In this document: positions 32,759-44,565 of the stretch, piece after piece
How positions within the stretch are numbered: position 1 is the first letter of the stretch
How the letters are laid out: the number at the start of each line of letters is the position of its first letter
Origin: Lactuca virosa
Lineage: Eukaryota; Streptophyta; Magnoliopsida; Asterales; Asteraceae
Length of the DNA: 64,000 nucleotides
Assembly (NCBI GenBank): GCA_928212115.1
Contig: CAKMRJ010001112.1
Span: 406,482,404-406,546,403, forward strand
Direction: 5' to 3'
Position numbers and translations under genes: made by a program
The notes under the pieces: generated by a model
What the model saw: the letters and a program-made list of their open reading frames with translations, nothing else
Databases searched by the model: none
What the model was told of the DNA's origin: nothing

Positions 32759-33550
32759 TGTTGGATTAGGTGTCTAAGCCCATAACTATTATTGGTATGT
32801 ATTCGACCCGAGAGTAGCATGGTCCATTTGGGTTGCATATCATCAGGACAATTTGTTAGGATGGACTTTTGAGAGAAGAGGTTATATATGATTTATTAAT
32901 ATATTATAAGTTCTAATATATTAATATGAAATCATATGTTTTAATTAGTATTGATCAAGAATTAATTTGGAATTAATTTAGTGATCAAAAGAGACTAATT
33001 AAAACTATGGGGACTAATTATGGTAATTAGTTGTACTTATATGTGTTGGGCTTATGATCCATGTTGGACCAAGTTTATGTATGGATACATAAAGAGTTGG
33101 GCCACATGAACCATGGATCATAAGACCCATGGATATGGATTTGGGTTGTACCCATGACTCTTAGAATTCAACACATATAAATACATATGTTATGACCTAA
33201 AAATCGCCTACCACTAGAGTGTGTGCATGTTCTTGGAGTTCATGAAGGTTTTAGAGTGCATGGAGATTCTCTCTCAAGTCCTACCTTTGTCCTTGATGTG
33301 TTGTGACTTCATTTGAGGCATCCACACTAATGGGGCTAAGTTCTTAAGGCCAAATACATCAAGACTTCCAGCCACACAAAAGGTATGTTACTCTATCTAG
33401 TATTTTATGTAGTTTGTATGACAATTGCATGCTAGCTATAGATTCAATACCTTGGAAACCATTTGCATGTATAATTAGTGAAAACATAGATCCAAGGTAT
33501 TTAGGGTTGTATGTGCACCATAGGATGTTGTATTATACCAAAACCCAACA
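32759..33550 (+). repeat. Copia-like LTR, copy 2 (duplicated)
   Basis: 792 bp duplicate of LTR copy 1 carried by unit B, again followed by TGGTATCAGAGCC. It sits inside the element rather than at a terminus. Confidence 0.93.
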
Positions 33551-35281
33551 GTGGTATCAGAGCCAAGGCTTGTTTTCATGTTATACTTGCTGAAATGGCT
33601 GAAAAATCGAAAATTTTGGCTGTCTGGGCACTGGACTCGCCGAGTACACTGATGGACTCGCCGAGTCCATGAAGAAATTCATCCAACTCGTCGAGTTGGT
33701 TCATGCACTCGACGAGTTGGACCCCCTGACAACATATTTTCGACTTTTAAGGCCGGAATTGGACTAGAAACATTACCCTAAGCTGTTTTTGGTCTTATAA
33801 ACCTGTTTTTTATGTGGTAATGTTCATGCTAATCCAATTTCAAAAGATAATTGTCAATAGATTCATGTTTTGTATTAGTTTAATGGTTAGGCTAATTTTA
33901 TGAAAAAGTTTGATTTGAATTATCTTGTTCTTATGAGTTAGTCTAGATTAATAGAAAAGTTATGTGATAATTTGTTTTCGATCCAAATTAATCTTGAAGT
34001 TGTTCATAAAATGTGTTTTTGTAACTTGTCCTCAAGTTATATGAAAAGTCACATTTATGATTTTTAAAACTCATAAGATTTCCATAAGTTAGAAAAAATG
34101 AAGAGTCTTATTTTCTTGAATGATTTTAAAGTCTTCCATAACTTGTCCTCAAGTTATGGAACTTGAAGAGTTTATCCATTAAACTACTTTAAACTCATAG
34201 GTTATGAAAATGAAGAGTTTATTTTTCCTTAAATGGTTTTTTTAAAGTCTTCCAAAGCTTGTCCTCAAGTTATGGAACTTGAAGAGTTTTTTTTATTAAA
34301 ACTACTTTAAACAAATAAGTTATGGAATTGAATAGTTTTGAATAGATTCAAAACTTGCCCTCAAGTTTTGGAATTTGTAAAGTTTCCCCCCATGAATACT
34401 TTAGTTCCAAGTTAAACCCTTAGAATTTTAATAGTTTAAAATTCAACCCTTATACTATTATAATATTATAGGTTTAATATTTATATATATGTATAAGAGT
34501 AAAAGTCAGTCTTACCGTTAGTAGGCCTCATTCACGAAGCCGGTCTATAAGGGGGGTATAAGGTTACTGCCTATAAAATGGCAGTTTAATGGGTGTCCAC
34601 TCTCACCCACCGCTTCCTTGACTGGTGGAGGGTCGTTAGCCGAACGGGTTTGACAGGACTATAATTCTCCCTTCATTAAAAGTATTAATGATAAATGCTA
34701 AGTAACTAAACACTTATAAATTCCCAATCTTAGTTACTTAGGAAAATGTGAATTTGGTGCTAACCCATGAAATTTACACTTTGTACCTTACCAAGTCGTT
34801 AGTGGAGCGTGTGTGGTTAACCGACACACTAACATGGACTAGTAAGAGTGGCGAAGGGTAACTTAATGTTTATCATAGATCGATGGAGCGTGTGTGGTTA
34901 ACCGGCACATCGATTAGGTGATAATATTAAGGGTACCAAGTGAATTTGCATGGTTATTCACACCTTGTTTTTTGTGATCCTCGGCATCCCAGTCACAAAA
35001 TTTGAGAGGGCACAATCGAGATTGAAACATGCCATTGAAAAGTTCAATGAATCTCAAAAGATCTAGGAGTTTCAAAACCAAATAAAACCTAGTAAATTAT
35101 TTCGTTTTTCATGGTGGAAATTGGTGAATCGTCATTTGCCTACCTTCAAATATTTTATAGCTTGGATTACGACATCCCTCTTCCAAGTTGTAAAATATTG
35201 TGTTGGGTCCTAGCCTTATTATTTCATATTGGGTGTTATATTAAGGACTTAAATAAACTAACTTGAATATCTCCCATTTTA

Positions 35282-35860
35282 GATGTCTGGTTCAGACAAC
35301 TATGATCTTCCCAAATCTGTTTCCTCCACCTCCTCCAATTATTCTCCCTAACCCACAAGTTCAAGGTCACTCAAGCCCTATTGGCAAGAAAAGTCTATGT
35401 GTGCTCACATATTGACAAGCTGGGAGAGTTGGGTGTCAAGGTCTTGAGGAAGTTGATTGTTGACTCGGTTCTTCAATCACTCTCTAAGTCACATAGTGAG
35501 TTCCTTTAGAGCTGCTATATGACAGACCATGACATGACCCTTAATGATCTTACCTATTTGCTTGGTGCTGCTGAATCAGCAATGATTTGGAGCACTGGTA
35601 AAGCTGATTGGAAGATCGACTTCCCAAACTACCAAGGACATTGATAATGGTAACATTGGAAATCCAGAAAAGCTTTCTCTTCCCAATGGAATGGGTTCGG
35701 CCATAGTCAACTCGGTTGACCAAATGGTAAAGAGAAAGGCTAAATCTGAGATAGTCCCGTGTACCATTCCCAAAGAGTCCATATGTTTCTATTGCCAAAG
35801 GAAGGGGCATAGGTTGCGAAGCTGGCCAAATTTACCTGATAGTCTGTAAGGATGGTAAAG
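35282..35860 (+). pseudogene. Broken gag of the copia-like element
   Basis: Starts MSGSDNYDLPKSVSS, meets several stops, and later regains a readable stretch (NGMGSAIVNSVDQMVKRKAK) followed by the zinc knuckle CFYCQRKGHRLRS, whose last Cys is lost. The order resembles plant copia gag C-termini. It cannot encode a functional Gag. Confidence 0.6.
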
Positions 35861-38800
35861 TTAAAAGTTTTGACTCTACTTCAGGTAAAGTCCACTATCT
35901 AACTCTATTAAGTTCCTATTTGGAGATTCTTATTACATGATGTGACTAGATCACATTTTGATGTTTTAAGAATCAAAGTGAAGAGGAAGCTTAAAGGAAG
36001 AATATGATGACTCTGATCGCGAAGATGGATTTCGGTCGCATGGTTCGGTGATCAGAATTTTGAGTTGTTACTTAAAGAGTTGTGATAGATTTCTTAGGAA
36101 TACATAACAACATAGTTTTTCACATGCATTTGCATTGTAAGGATAAGTTTTTCCGCAAAGTTTTAAAATAAAAGGAAAGTTTTGATTTTATTTATTTTAA
36201 AATATCCTTACAGTGGCATTTGTGAGAAATTGTTGTTTATATGTTTTCATTGATAGCAATATTGGAAAATGGATTTGATTCTTTCGACTGTGGTTTTGTC
36301 AAAATTTACCAAATAAGGAAAGATTCTCATCACCCAAGTTTCGGTTGGGTAGAAACTTGGAATCATGAAAGTTGTATGATGAATGAGAATTTTCATCTTT
36401 GGAAAATTAAGACTAATTCCTTGTTTACATGTATATGTGAGTCAAGTGAAGGACTAAGGGATCGAGTACACATTCGTGTGCACTGGTCAAGTCCACCACA
36501 AAGATCGATAAGACTATTCGTCATGATTTACTAAGGTTTAGTAAATATGGTTATACTTACAAGTTTAAGTATAATTCTGAAACATTGCAAAAGTTTCGAT
36601 GTATGGCAGAACGAATGAGAATCGAATTTGGCAGAAAGATAAAAGTTTCTCAAATCTGAAAAGATGGAAGAGTACTTTAGTATCATGTTTTATGATTATC
36701 TTAATGATGGCGAGACCATATCACAATTCATCCTCTAAGGACATCTTAGTGCATTCCTATGGCTAAGGAGAGGAATCATGAATTGTTGAAATGGTTAAAT
36801 CAAGAAGACGAGTCATACTTCGTTCCTAAACAAGTCTTAGAGTCATACTCCAAGATTGTAACTTGAGTGACACGTCTTAAAGAAGGTTTATTAACACTAG
36901 TCAAATGTAAGAGTAAAAGGTGTCCTACTCTTGTACATTTGAAATTGGTAAGTTGTGATGTTTTGGATAAAACAAAGACCAACTAAGGCCAATTGTGTGA
37001 AGTGTGTGTCTTGATAAGAATCCACACTATCCCTTGAATATTTGTTTGTCAAGGAATGGTTCTTGGCAAGAGAGTCTTATATGTCAAGAGGACAGTGGGA
37101 GTCTAAAAGATCCTGAAAGAGTTTCAAAATCTAATCAAGAATAAAACTTGTAGTTTATCACTAGCACACGACTTGAGGTTTATAACCTATCGTGTTGACA
37201 TATTCCTATTTTTGTGCCCATTCCAGTTAAATTTAGTTTTGCATTGGTTGCGTAACAACTTGGAAGACATGGTAGGCCCTTGTGCTGCCAAGTGGCAAGA
37301 AGTTAAGATTGCACAAGTTCGGTCCATAAGAGTTTGGATTTGTCACTAACCTTGTCTTGTGATTATGGTTGACAAATTCACATGGATAGGAACACATACA
37401 CCATAAAATCTAAGTGTCATAAGGTTTCTCTCTGATTCATGAAAATGATGGTGAGGAAATGCTTTCAGTAAGTAGATTTTAAGTAGATAGCAATTGTGAT
37501 ATTTTTCATTCTCAAAGTCGTTAGTGGAGCGCGTGTGGTTAACCGGCACACTAACATGGACTTGTGAGAAATGACAAAGGTCTAAACAATTGAGACTATG
37601 ATTACGACATCCCTTTTCATAGTTCTGAAATTGTTTAGACACACATGTGTGCTATCTAAGGAAAGGTGTATGATTTTGATAAAGTTTTATCAAAGCATCT
37701 TGTATCCGAAGTCTGAACTTTGGTAAGAAAGTCAATAAAGTATTGATTTCTAGAAGTCCAACTGAGTTCTGGATACATGTCAAAGCTAGTGGGAGCATGA
37801 GTGTTATGCTAATAATCATCATGTTAGTGGGAGCATGATAATTATGATAAGTGTTGCAAGTTAACAATGTTAATTATAGAAAACAAAAAAGGGTTTCAAT
37901 TCGTGAAGTTGCAGGGGTTGAAAAGTTGTTTGCTATAATTAAGGGAGAGGAAATTATACTTCATTCCAATTCTAAAAGCTTTGATTGTGAGATTTTAATC
38001 AAATTTAGTCATAATTACATTATTTGCGTTCTAAAATTCGATTATGATTACTGCATCCCCTTTCATAATCTGAATTATGAGAACATGGCAAATAGAAATA
38101 GAAATATTATAGCAAAAAGACTGGTCTAGTATCATGTCTTTATGTGAGACATCATGAATCGTGTCCCATATGCTTCGGATGTAGGATCGATTGTATGTGC
38201 TATAATATTCATTCTTTCTAAATTTTCCAAATGCTCAGGGCATTAAGAAGGGAAAAGTCTAGAATTGGATATGACTAAAATGATTAAGCAATTGTCAAGG
38301 ACAATCTAAGGTTTACCAAAGATTGGTTGCTCATGGACAGTTGGAAGTATATTGTTAATTTTTGGTAGGACCATATTAACATATTCTGAAAAGAGGCAAC
38401 TCTTGTTCAGAAGTGATAGTCAAAATGGGAATCTAGAAAGGTTTCCATAGGTGGAAGTTGTTCTTCAAATCTGTGTAAGATTAAAAATCTTAATGCAAGA
38501 AGGATGTTCAAAGTAATGTATTTTGAATTTGAGACTTTGTTTCCATGGAATTGATCTCCAGTGGAATACTCTGTAATGTCTGTTGACAAGTCTGTGTGAC
38601 TTTGTGCATAATCATTACGAGAGGATCAATGCATATAAGTTTAGAATCTAATAGATTTCGGTAAATGGCAGGAATTTGGAATTCTTACATTTACAATAAG
38701 GATATGGGATTGTGAAATGAGCATCATTGGAATCATGTTCAATTGGTCTATTTCACACAGTAAGGATCATAGACAAACATAGTGTGCATGCTTGGAGCAT

Positions 38801-39732
38801 GGCATGACTATTGTTTTGATTCAAGTATAAAGTTGATTATTTGAAACATTATACAATGAATAATGAGTAATCAATATGGTGTTTAAATAAAAGGTGTATT
38901 ATTTACTCTCAAAGGTGCTTGGGACCATAGAGTGATTAGTATTATTCATGTGTTTCACCTTGCATGTTTTGACTTCCAGAATAGCTAGGTTATTCTTTCC
39001 GAACGACTAAGTTATTCAAACCATCCACAGTCGATAATACGTTGGAAGTAGGTATTAAGGCAAGACTGTCATGAATTGGGTTTGTAGATGTCTAAGATGT
39101 TGGACATAGCAAAAGTTGCTGCAACATTCATGAGTGCTCCTGGAATGAGATTCGAGTATTGGATTAAACCCACGCTCACTTCTATCACTTCATGGATTTT
39201 ATCTCGAGTGATCGTGAGACGATAGTATCTTATATTCTTCAAACCTACCTACCTAGAGCTATGAGTTGTTAACTATGAGTTGGTTATACATTGATTGTAC
39301 GAAAACGCATTGGTAACTCAATGTTATAAAACGTGCCTTTGTGTATGATTCAACAAGTAGTAGAACAAGCATATGAGTCGAATTTTATCCATTCCATTTA
39401 CCCTTGGAGGGATAAAATCGATATCTGTGGGCCCCTCGATGATTTAGTGATGACAAACGTAAGTGCTCGGCCGGGCCTGGACTGATTTGATTTGTTTTAA
39501 TTAGTCAGTCGTCATAAATCGGAAATTGGGAAACAACAGATGGACAGAGAGAATAATTATAATCCATGTCTCAGTCCATATGATATCTAGAATGGAGGAA
39601 TATATGATCCCTTATCTAATGGACGCGTCATTGATTTGTTCAGAGTTCGACAGCGGCTTTAAGAGCTACGATTGCTAGTCGGGTTTTGGAGTCATACACA
39701 ATAACAGTTTTAGACTTATCCAAGTGGGAGAC
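35861..39732 (+). other. Decayed interior of the copia-like element, no open pol
   Basis: Long stretch without supported genes. Peptide traces in shifting frames recall copia integrase/RT regions (for example 'YGYTYKFKYNSE' then 'AERMRIEFGRKIK' near 36545-36645 and 'SIMFYDYLNDGETISQF' near 36680-36735). Two conserved-loop hairpins recur here (37520-37555, 37580-37640) and a third near 38040-38070. A polypurine-like AAGTGGGAGAC (39722-39732) precedes the 3' LTR. Confidence 0.5.
37520..37640 (+). other. Conserved-loop hairpin pair in the copia interior
   Basis: GTTAGTG/CACTAAC (37520-37526 with 37549-37555) encloses a 22-nt loop nearly identical to those in the leader. Next, GTCTAAACAATT/AATTGTTTAGAC (37580-37591 with 37629-37640) encloses an inner stem ACTATG/CATAGT and a 17-nt loop starting ATTACGACATCCC. 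Confidence 0.7.
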
Positions 39733-40525
39733 TGTTGGATTAGGTGTCTAAGCCCATAACTATTATTGGTATGTATTCGACCCGAGAGTAGCATGGTCCA
39801 TTTGGGTTGCATATCATCAGGACAATTTGTTAGGATGGACTTTTGAGAGAAGAGGTTATATATGATTTATTAATATATTATAAGTTCTAATATATTAATA
39901 TGAAATCATATGTTTTAATTAGTATTGATCAAGAATTAATTTGGAATTAATTTAGTGATCAAAAGAGACTAATTAAAACTATGGGGACTAATTATGGTAA
40001 TTAGTTGTACTTATATGTGTTGGGCTTATGATCCATGTTGGACCAAGTTTATGTATGGATACATAAAGAGTTGGGCCACATGAACCATGGATCATAAGAC
40101 CCATGGATATGGGTTTGGGTTGTACCCATGAATCTTAGAACTCAACACATATAAATACATATGTTATGACCTAAAAACCACCTACCACTAGAGTGTGTGC
40201 ATGTTCTTGGAGTTCATGAAGGTTTTAGAGTGCATGGAGATTCTCTCTCAAGTCCTACCTTTGTCCTTGATGTGTTGTGACTTCATTTGAAAGCTTCCAC
40301 ACTATTGGGGCTAAGTTCTTAAGGCCAAATACATCAAGACTTCCAGCCACACAAAAGGTATGTTACTCTATCTAGTATTTTATGTAGTTTGTATGACAAT
40401 TGCATGCTAGCTATAGATTCAATACCTTGGAAACCATTTGCATGTATAATTAGTGAAAACATAGATCCAAGGTATTTAGGGTTGTATGTGCACCATAGGA
40501 TGTTGTATTATACCAAAACCCAACA
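39733..40525 (+). repeat. Copia-like LTR, copy 3 (true 3' LTR)
   Basis: 793 bp, nearly identical to copies 1 and 2, ending AACCCAACA, then target duplication GTTAT (40526-40530). Confidence 0.93.
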
Positions 40526-40530
40526 GTTAT

Positions 40531-41576
40531 TGCTTACGCCTTGAGGCAGCTGAAGCCTCATGAGGCTAGTTACCCCACTCATGATTTGGAATTGCGGGTG
40601 GTGGTGTTTGCCCTCAAGATCTGGATGCATTACTTGTACGGGGTCTGATACACTATTTACACCGATCATAAGAGATTGAATTATTTGATGGATCAACCGA
40701 ACTTGAATATGCAGCAGATGAGGTGGTTAGACGTGGTAAAAGATTATGACTGCGAGAATTTGTACCACCCTGGGAAGGCCAATGTGATGGCCGATGCTTT
40801 GAGCCGTAAGGCGGCGTGTTCTCCGATCCCAGACATTTGTTTGAGGATGACGGTTACCTCACCATTGATGGATATGATTAAGGAGGCTCGGGTAGAAGGA
40901 TTGAAAAAGGAAAATTGGAAAACTGAGCGGATTAGGGGGCAAATTTCGTTGTTTGTCAGAGACAATCGAGGATTATTAACTTAGTGTAGTAGGGTTTGGG
41001 TTCCAGCATTTGGTGGGGTGAGGCAGAAGATTTTGGAGGAGGCGCATAAGTCCAAGTTTTCTATTCATCCAGGGGCCACAGAGATGTACCGAGACCTGAG
41101 ATTGAGCTACTGGTGGCCCTGCATGAAGAGGGAAGTTACTTGGTTTGTTGATTAGTGTTTGACATGTAGGAAGGTCAAAGCCGAGCATCAGAGGCCTCCT
41201 CATGGAAAGGTCCAGCCGTTACCTATCCCCATGTGTCAGTGGGAGGAGATCACCATGGATTTTATTACGAAATTGCCCAGGACGGCATGGGGTGTTGATT
41301 CTATTTGGGTTATTGTGGACAGGCTGACCAAGAGTGTTCACTTTATTCCGATTGCTGATAGCATATCCGCTGAGAAATTAGCGGATATCTATGTTCGGGA
41401 AGTGGTATTCAGGCATAGAGTGCTGGTATCTGTGGTTTCAGACCGCAATGTTCGGTTCACCTCTAGATTTGGAGGAAGTTTCATGAGGAATTAGGCACTC
41501 AGCTGCACTTCAGTACAACTTACCACCCCCATACCGATGGGCAGAGTGAGCGGACGATCCATATGCTTGAGGATAT
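40531..41576 (+). pseudogene. RNase H remainder and integrase N-terminal half of the gypsy element
   Basis: Continues the frame broken at 26856: RNase H end (YTDHKRLNYLMDQPNLNM, YHPGKANVMADALSRK), then the integrase HHCC zinc finger (AHKSKFSIHPGATEMY, CLTCRK) and core (TMDFITKLPR, VIVDRLTKSVHFIP, VVSDRN). Lesions: TGA in the RNase H (near 40648), TAG at about 40983, TAG before CLTC, and a frameshift near 41485 ahead of TDGQSERT. The gag-only element interrupts it at 41576. Confidence 0.9.
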
Positions 41577-41700
41577 TGTAACGTCCGCAGATCCAGGCTA
41601 GTCAATTTAGAGACAATAAGCATCAAAAATGAGTTTTTGATGGAAGATTATTTAGAAGGATTAATCTTTTCCAAGTGGTAGTATATGTTACAAGGGTTCC

Positions 41701-42580
41701 GTACATATAAAGAACGCCGAAATCCGAGTTATAACGAAGAAGTTATGACTCGTCGAAGTTTTTCGGCAAAACCGGCACGACACAACGCGACGTAAATAGT
41801 GAATTTACGATAGAAGACTTTTTAGCCTTAACAATATAAACAAAAGTCGTAGTATACGTTGAACCGAGAGTGTACATAAAAAGAACGCCCAAATCTGACT
41901 TCGTATGAGGAAGTTATGATTTTTCTAAGATTTGGCATAGCAGTGCACGACCCGAAACTCGAATTTTAGATCGAGCGGTTTTTGGCCAATGTTACATAAA
42001 TGAGAATTGAAGATCTCATTAATAGGAACTCAACGCCAAAAAGACAGACGAAAACGGAGTCCGTATGTAGAAGTTATGAATTTTACGCGGTCATTTAACA
42101 GTATAATCTTCTCCTACTGTTAAATTTAAGATCGGTCGAGAATTAGCCGACGAAGTAAAAAGGAAAGTTGTAGATTTTATTTTTACCTACGCATGGATAT
42201 AAATAACCTCAAAAACGAAGCTCGTATGCGAAAGTTATGGACGAAGCTTTGTCTCTGCTTTTCGAGCGCGACGAATTCGATACAGTTTTGTAAATCCGAG
42301 ATAGATTGAGAATTAGCCAACGGGGTCTAAATGAAAGTTGTAGTACTCGTAAATACCAACGCGTGGATATAAATAACGTTGGAAACGGAGCTTGTATGCG
42401 AAAGATATGGACGAAGCTTAGTCGCTACTCTTCGTGCGCGATAAATACGATACAATTTTTGTAAATCTGAGATAGAAGGAGAATTAGCCGACGGGGTCTA
42501 AATGAAAGTTGTAGTACTCGTAAATACCAACGTGTGGATATAAAGAACGTAGAAAACGGAGCTCATACGCGGGAAGATAC
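41701..42580 (+). repeat. About 171-bp periodic repeat in the LTR
   Basis: The anchor 'ATATAAAGAACG..GAAA.CGGAG.T.GTATG.GAAG.TATG' recurs with AACGCC/AACCTC/AACGTT at 41713, 41884, 42032, 42205, 42375 and 42546; steps are 171, 148, 173, 170 and 171. Diverged between copies. The same series is in the 3' LTR (46.8-47.7 kb). Confidence 0.85.
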
Positions 42581-43506
42581 CAAGTCTAGGGAACCTCCCT
42601 AGCACGAGAAGGAAGCCACGGAGCACCCGACGGCTCCGAGAAGAAAAGCTTTCGGCTCGGAAACGCTGCTCCAGCGAAGCCTGATTTTTAATAAAAACCC
42701 GTTGTAAGTGAGCTACGCCTATACTATATTTAATATAGCTTTTATTTAAATATAGTAATGTTATTAGGAACTTATAATAATTATTTGGGCTATTATTATG
42801 GGTTATATAAGTGTCGTCATAGTATCTTTTTAACCACTCGCGGTACGGGAAATCTGGTTTGGAGGGCCGCTTGGGTTGCTGGATTCAGAAGTGTTATATG
42901 CCAAAATGATCCTGCCCTCCGGTGTTCCATGTCTGGCCCCTATCTGTACATAGTGGGTGAAGAGTATTGTTTAACGCTTATATAATAGTAATAATAGCTA
43001 GACTATTAATTAGTCTCGGTGAATATTAGACTAAACTCTAGTGGTAATGATACTAGGTTTTGTCAAAGAAAATTTGTTTTAAGAGTAACGAAGCGCTGTC
43101 CGAGTACCGAGTCACCACCTTATCAGGTGAGTGCATAGTTACTTTCATCTTACACATAGATATGAAGTATTTTATATAAATTACGTGCTATGTGTGCATA
43201 TTATCTGTATACTTACATGTTTTAAATGATTTAAACTGTATATGTATTTTATATCTACAAAATATGTTGGGTAAAACATGGGTAGATGAATTATGAGTTG
43301 GATGATGAGATGAGAGGTGATATAGACCACTAGATAAGGGTGAGAGGTGAACAATGAGGGAAGCCTTTTACCCAAGCGTTGGACCCGTCATCTAGTAGAG
43401 TATAGATGACAACCACAGACTATTCTAGACAGTCCAGTGGAACGCTAGCAGGCTCACAACCTGTAGGTGTTGTGAACGATGTGTTCACCCGATGTACTCT
43501 AAACCC

Positions 43507-43675
43507 GGGCGACTATGCAGACTTAGTGCCCGAATCTTGGCGATCAGGATCATGCAGACTTGGTGCCTAAACCCTGGCGATCATGCAGACTTGGTGCCTA
43601 AACCCTGGCGATCATGCGTAATTGGTTCCTAAACCCTGGCGACTATGCAGACTTAGTGCCCGTTGTGTAAATTAT
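43507..43675 (+). repeat. 31-bp tandem repeat in the LTR
   Basis: About five units of GCGAYCATGCAGACTTRGTG plus CCTAAACCCTG, upstream of GTACTCACCAGG. Confidence 0.85.
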
Positions 43676-44565
43676 GGCAACGATGGACTTCGTGCCTATT
43701 CCTTAGGATGATCCTTAGGAATGAATGAACGAGGAATAGCTGATTCTTAGGGTAGATCCTTAAGAATAAGGAAGATAATGGGGATGGGTAATTGGGTTAA
43801 TTGTTTGATGATTAAATATAATATAGTTATATTATTGTGGGTTGAAAACCCTATGTACTCACCAGGTTTCCCAACCTGACCCACTCAAGCTTATTTGCAT
43901 CACAGGTGTCGATACGAAGCTGCTTTACACTGAGAGATTAAAGAGATGTAGATCACTAGTGTAAATGATTGTAAGTTCTGTTTATGCTTATGTTTATGTA
44001 TTGACGATGACATCCCAAATGTTTTAAAATGAATAAAAATACATTTCTTCGGAAATGCTTTGATAACGTATTTATCATGTTTTTTTTGGGAACAATTCCG
44101 CAACTTTTTATTAAAAGAGTTACTCTGATTTTTATAAAGCATAAACAAAATCGGTCTTTTCTGGCCGTGAAAATGGGGATGTCACAGTTGGTATCAGAGC
44201 ATTAGTTTAAGCGAACTAGGAATATGGATTTATTTCTAGACTTAAACTTAGAATGCTAAGCAATGATTGTGAGGAGTGTGTCTTAGGTAATACATCTGAA
44301 TAGACACAAGCACTAGCTTATTTATGGAAAATGCCTAACATGCTTTTATGTGCTAAATGATTTATGATGCTAAATGTCTGAATGGATCTATGGTCTGTTG
44401 CCGACCGGATCTGGAAACTTTATGTGTTCAGGTTTTCTAAACGTTTAATTACGGGCTTATAACGGGCATGAACTTTTCGGAGTCATAGGGAAGATTTTAC
44501 ACGTAACGTAAATTAAATTTTCCTATCTTAATTCTCGTCATTACCCCTGAACATCTATAGATCGA

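Larger units (their letters stand above)
29486..35384 (+). repeat. Tandem duplication unit B
   Basis: 5,899 bp, nearly identical to unit A by eye. The junction CTATTGG|CTAGG shares only one or two bases (GC) with the flanks, so no long repeat mediated it. Private changes include single-base indels near 31000, 31164 and 32344. Confidence 0.95.
26857..40525 (+). mobile_element. Nested Ty1/copia-like LTR element, decayed, inserted in gypsy RNase H
   Basis: Bounded by TGTTGGATTAGG ... AACCCAACA LTRs and a perfect 5-bp duplication GTTAT (26852-26856 and 40526-40530). Removing it restores the gypsy reading frame across RNase H. It contains three LTR copies because of the tandem duplication. Apart from the duplicated gypsy block it holds a hairpin-rich leader (from 27649), a broken gag with one zinc knuckle (35282-35860) and a 3.8-kb interior without open pol. 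LTRs are nearly identical, so insertion was recent. Copia assignment rests on the LTR/PPT style and gag remnants. Confidence 0.85.
41577..44186 (+). repeat. 5' LTR of the gag-only element
   Basis: 2,610 bp. It contains six copies of a block spaced about 171 bp apart (41.70-42.58 kb), lacks a 128-bp segment present in the 3' LTR (junction 42580/42581, counterpart 47694-47821) that includes the TATA-like CTATAAATAAAG, and has a 31-bp tandem repeat at 43507-43675. Confidence 0.88.

Noticed and set aside
36241..36534. 97-codon ORF in the copia interior
   Set aside because: No domain, no flanking support; likely chance within decayed sequence.
41701..42580. Centromeric satellite array
   Set aside because: Only six diverged units confined to an LTR; both LTRs carry them at the same place.
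42758..42985. 75-codon ORF in the gag-only LTR
   Set aside because: Non-conserved between the two LTR copies; ordinary chance frame.
44188..44201. tRNA-Met gene suggested by TGGTATCAGAGC (also at 23387, 27650, 33552)
   Set aside because: Only the 12-18 nt complementary to the tRNA 3' end is present, next to LTRs; these are primer binding sites.
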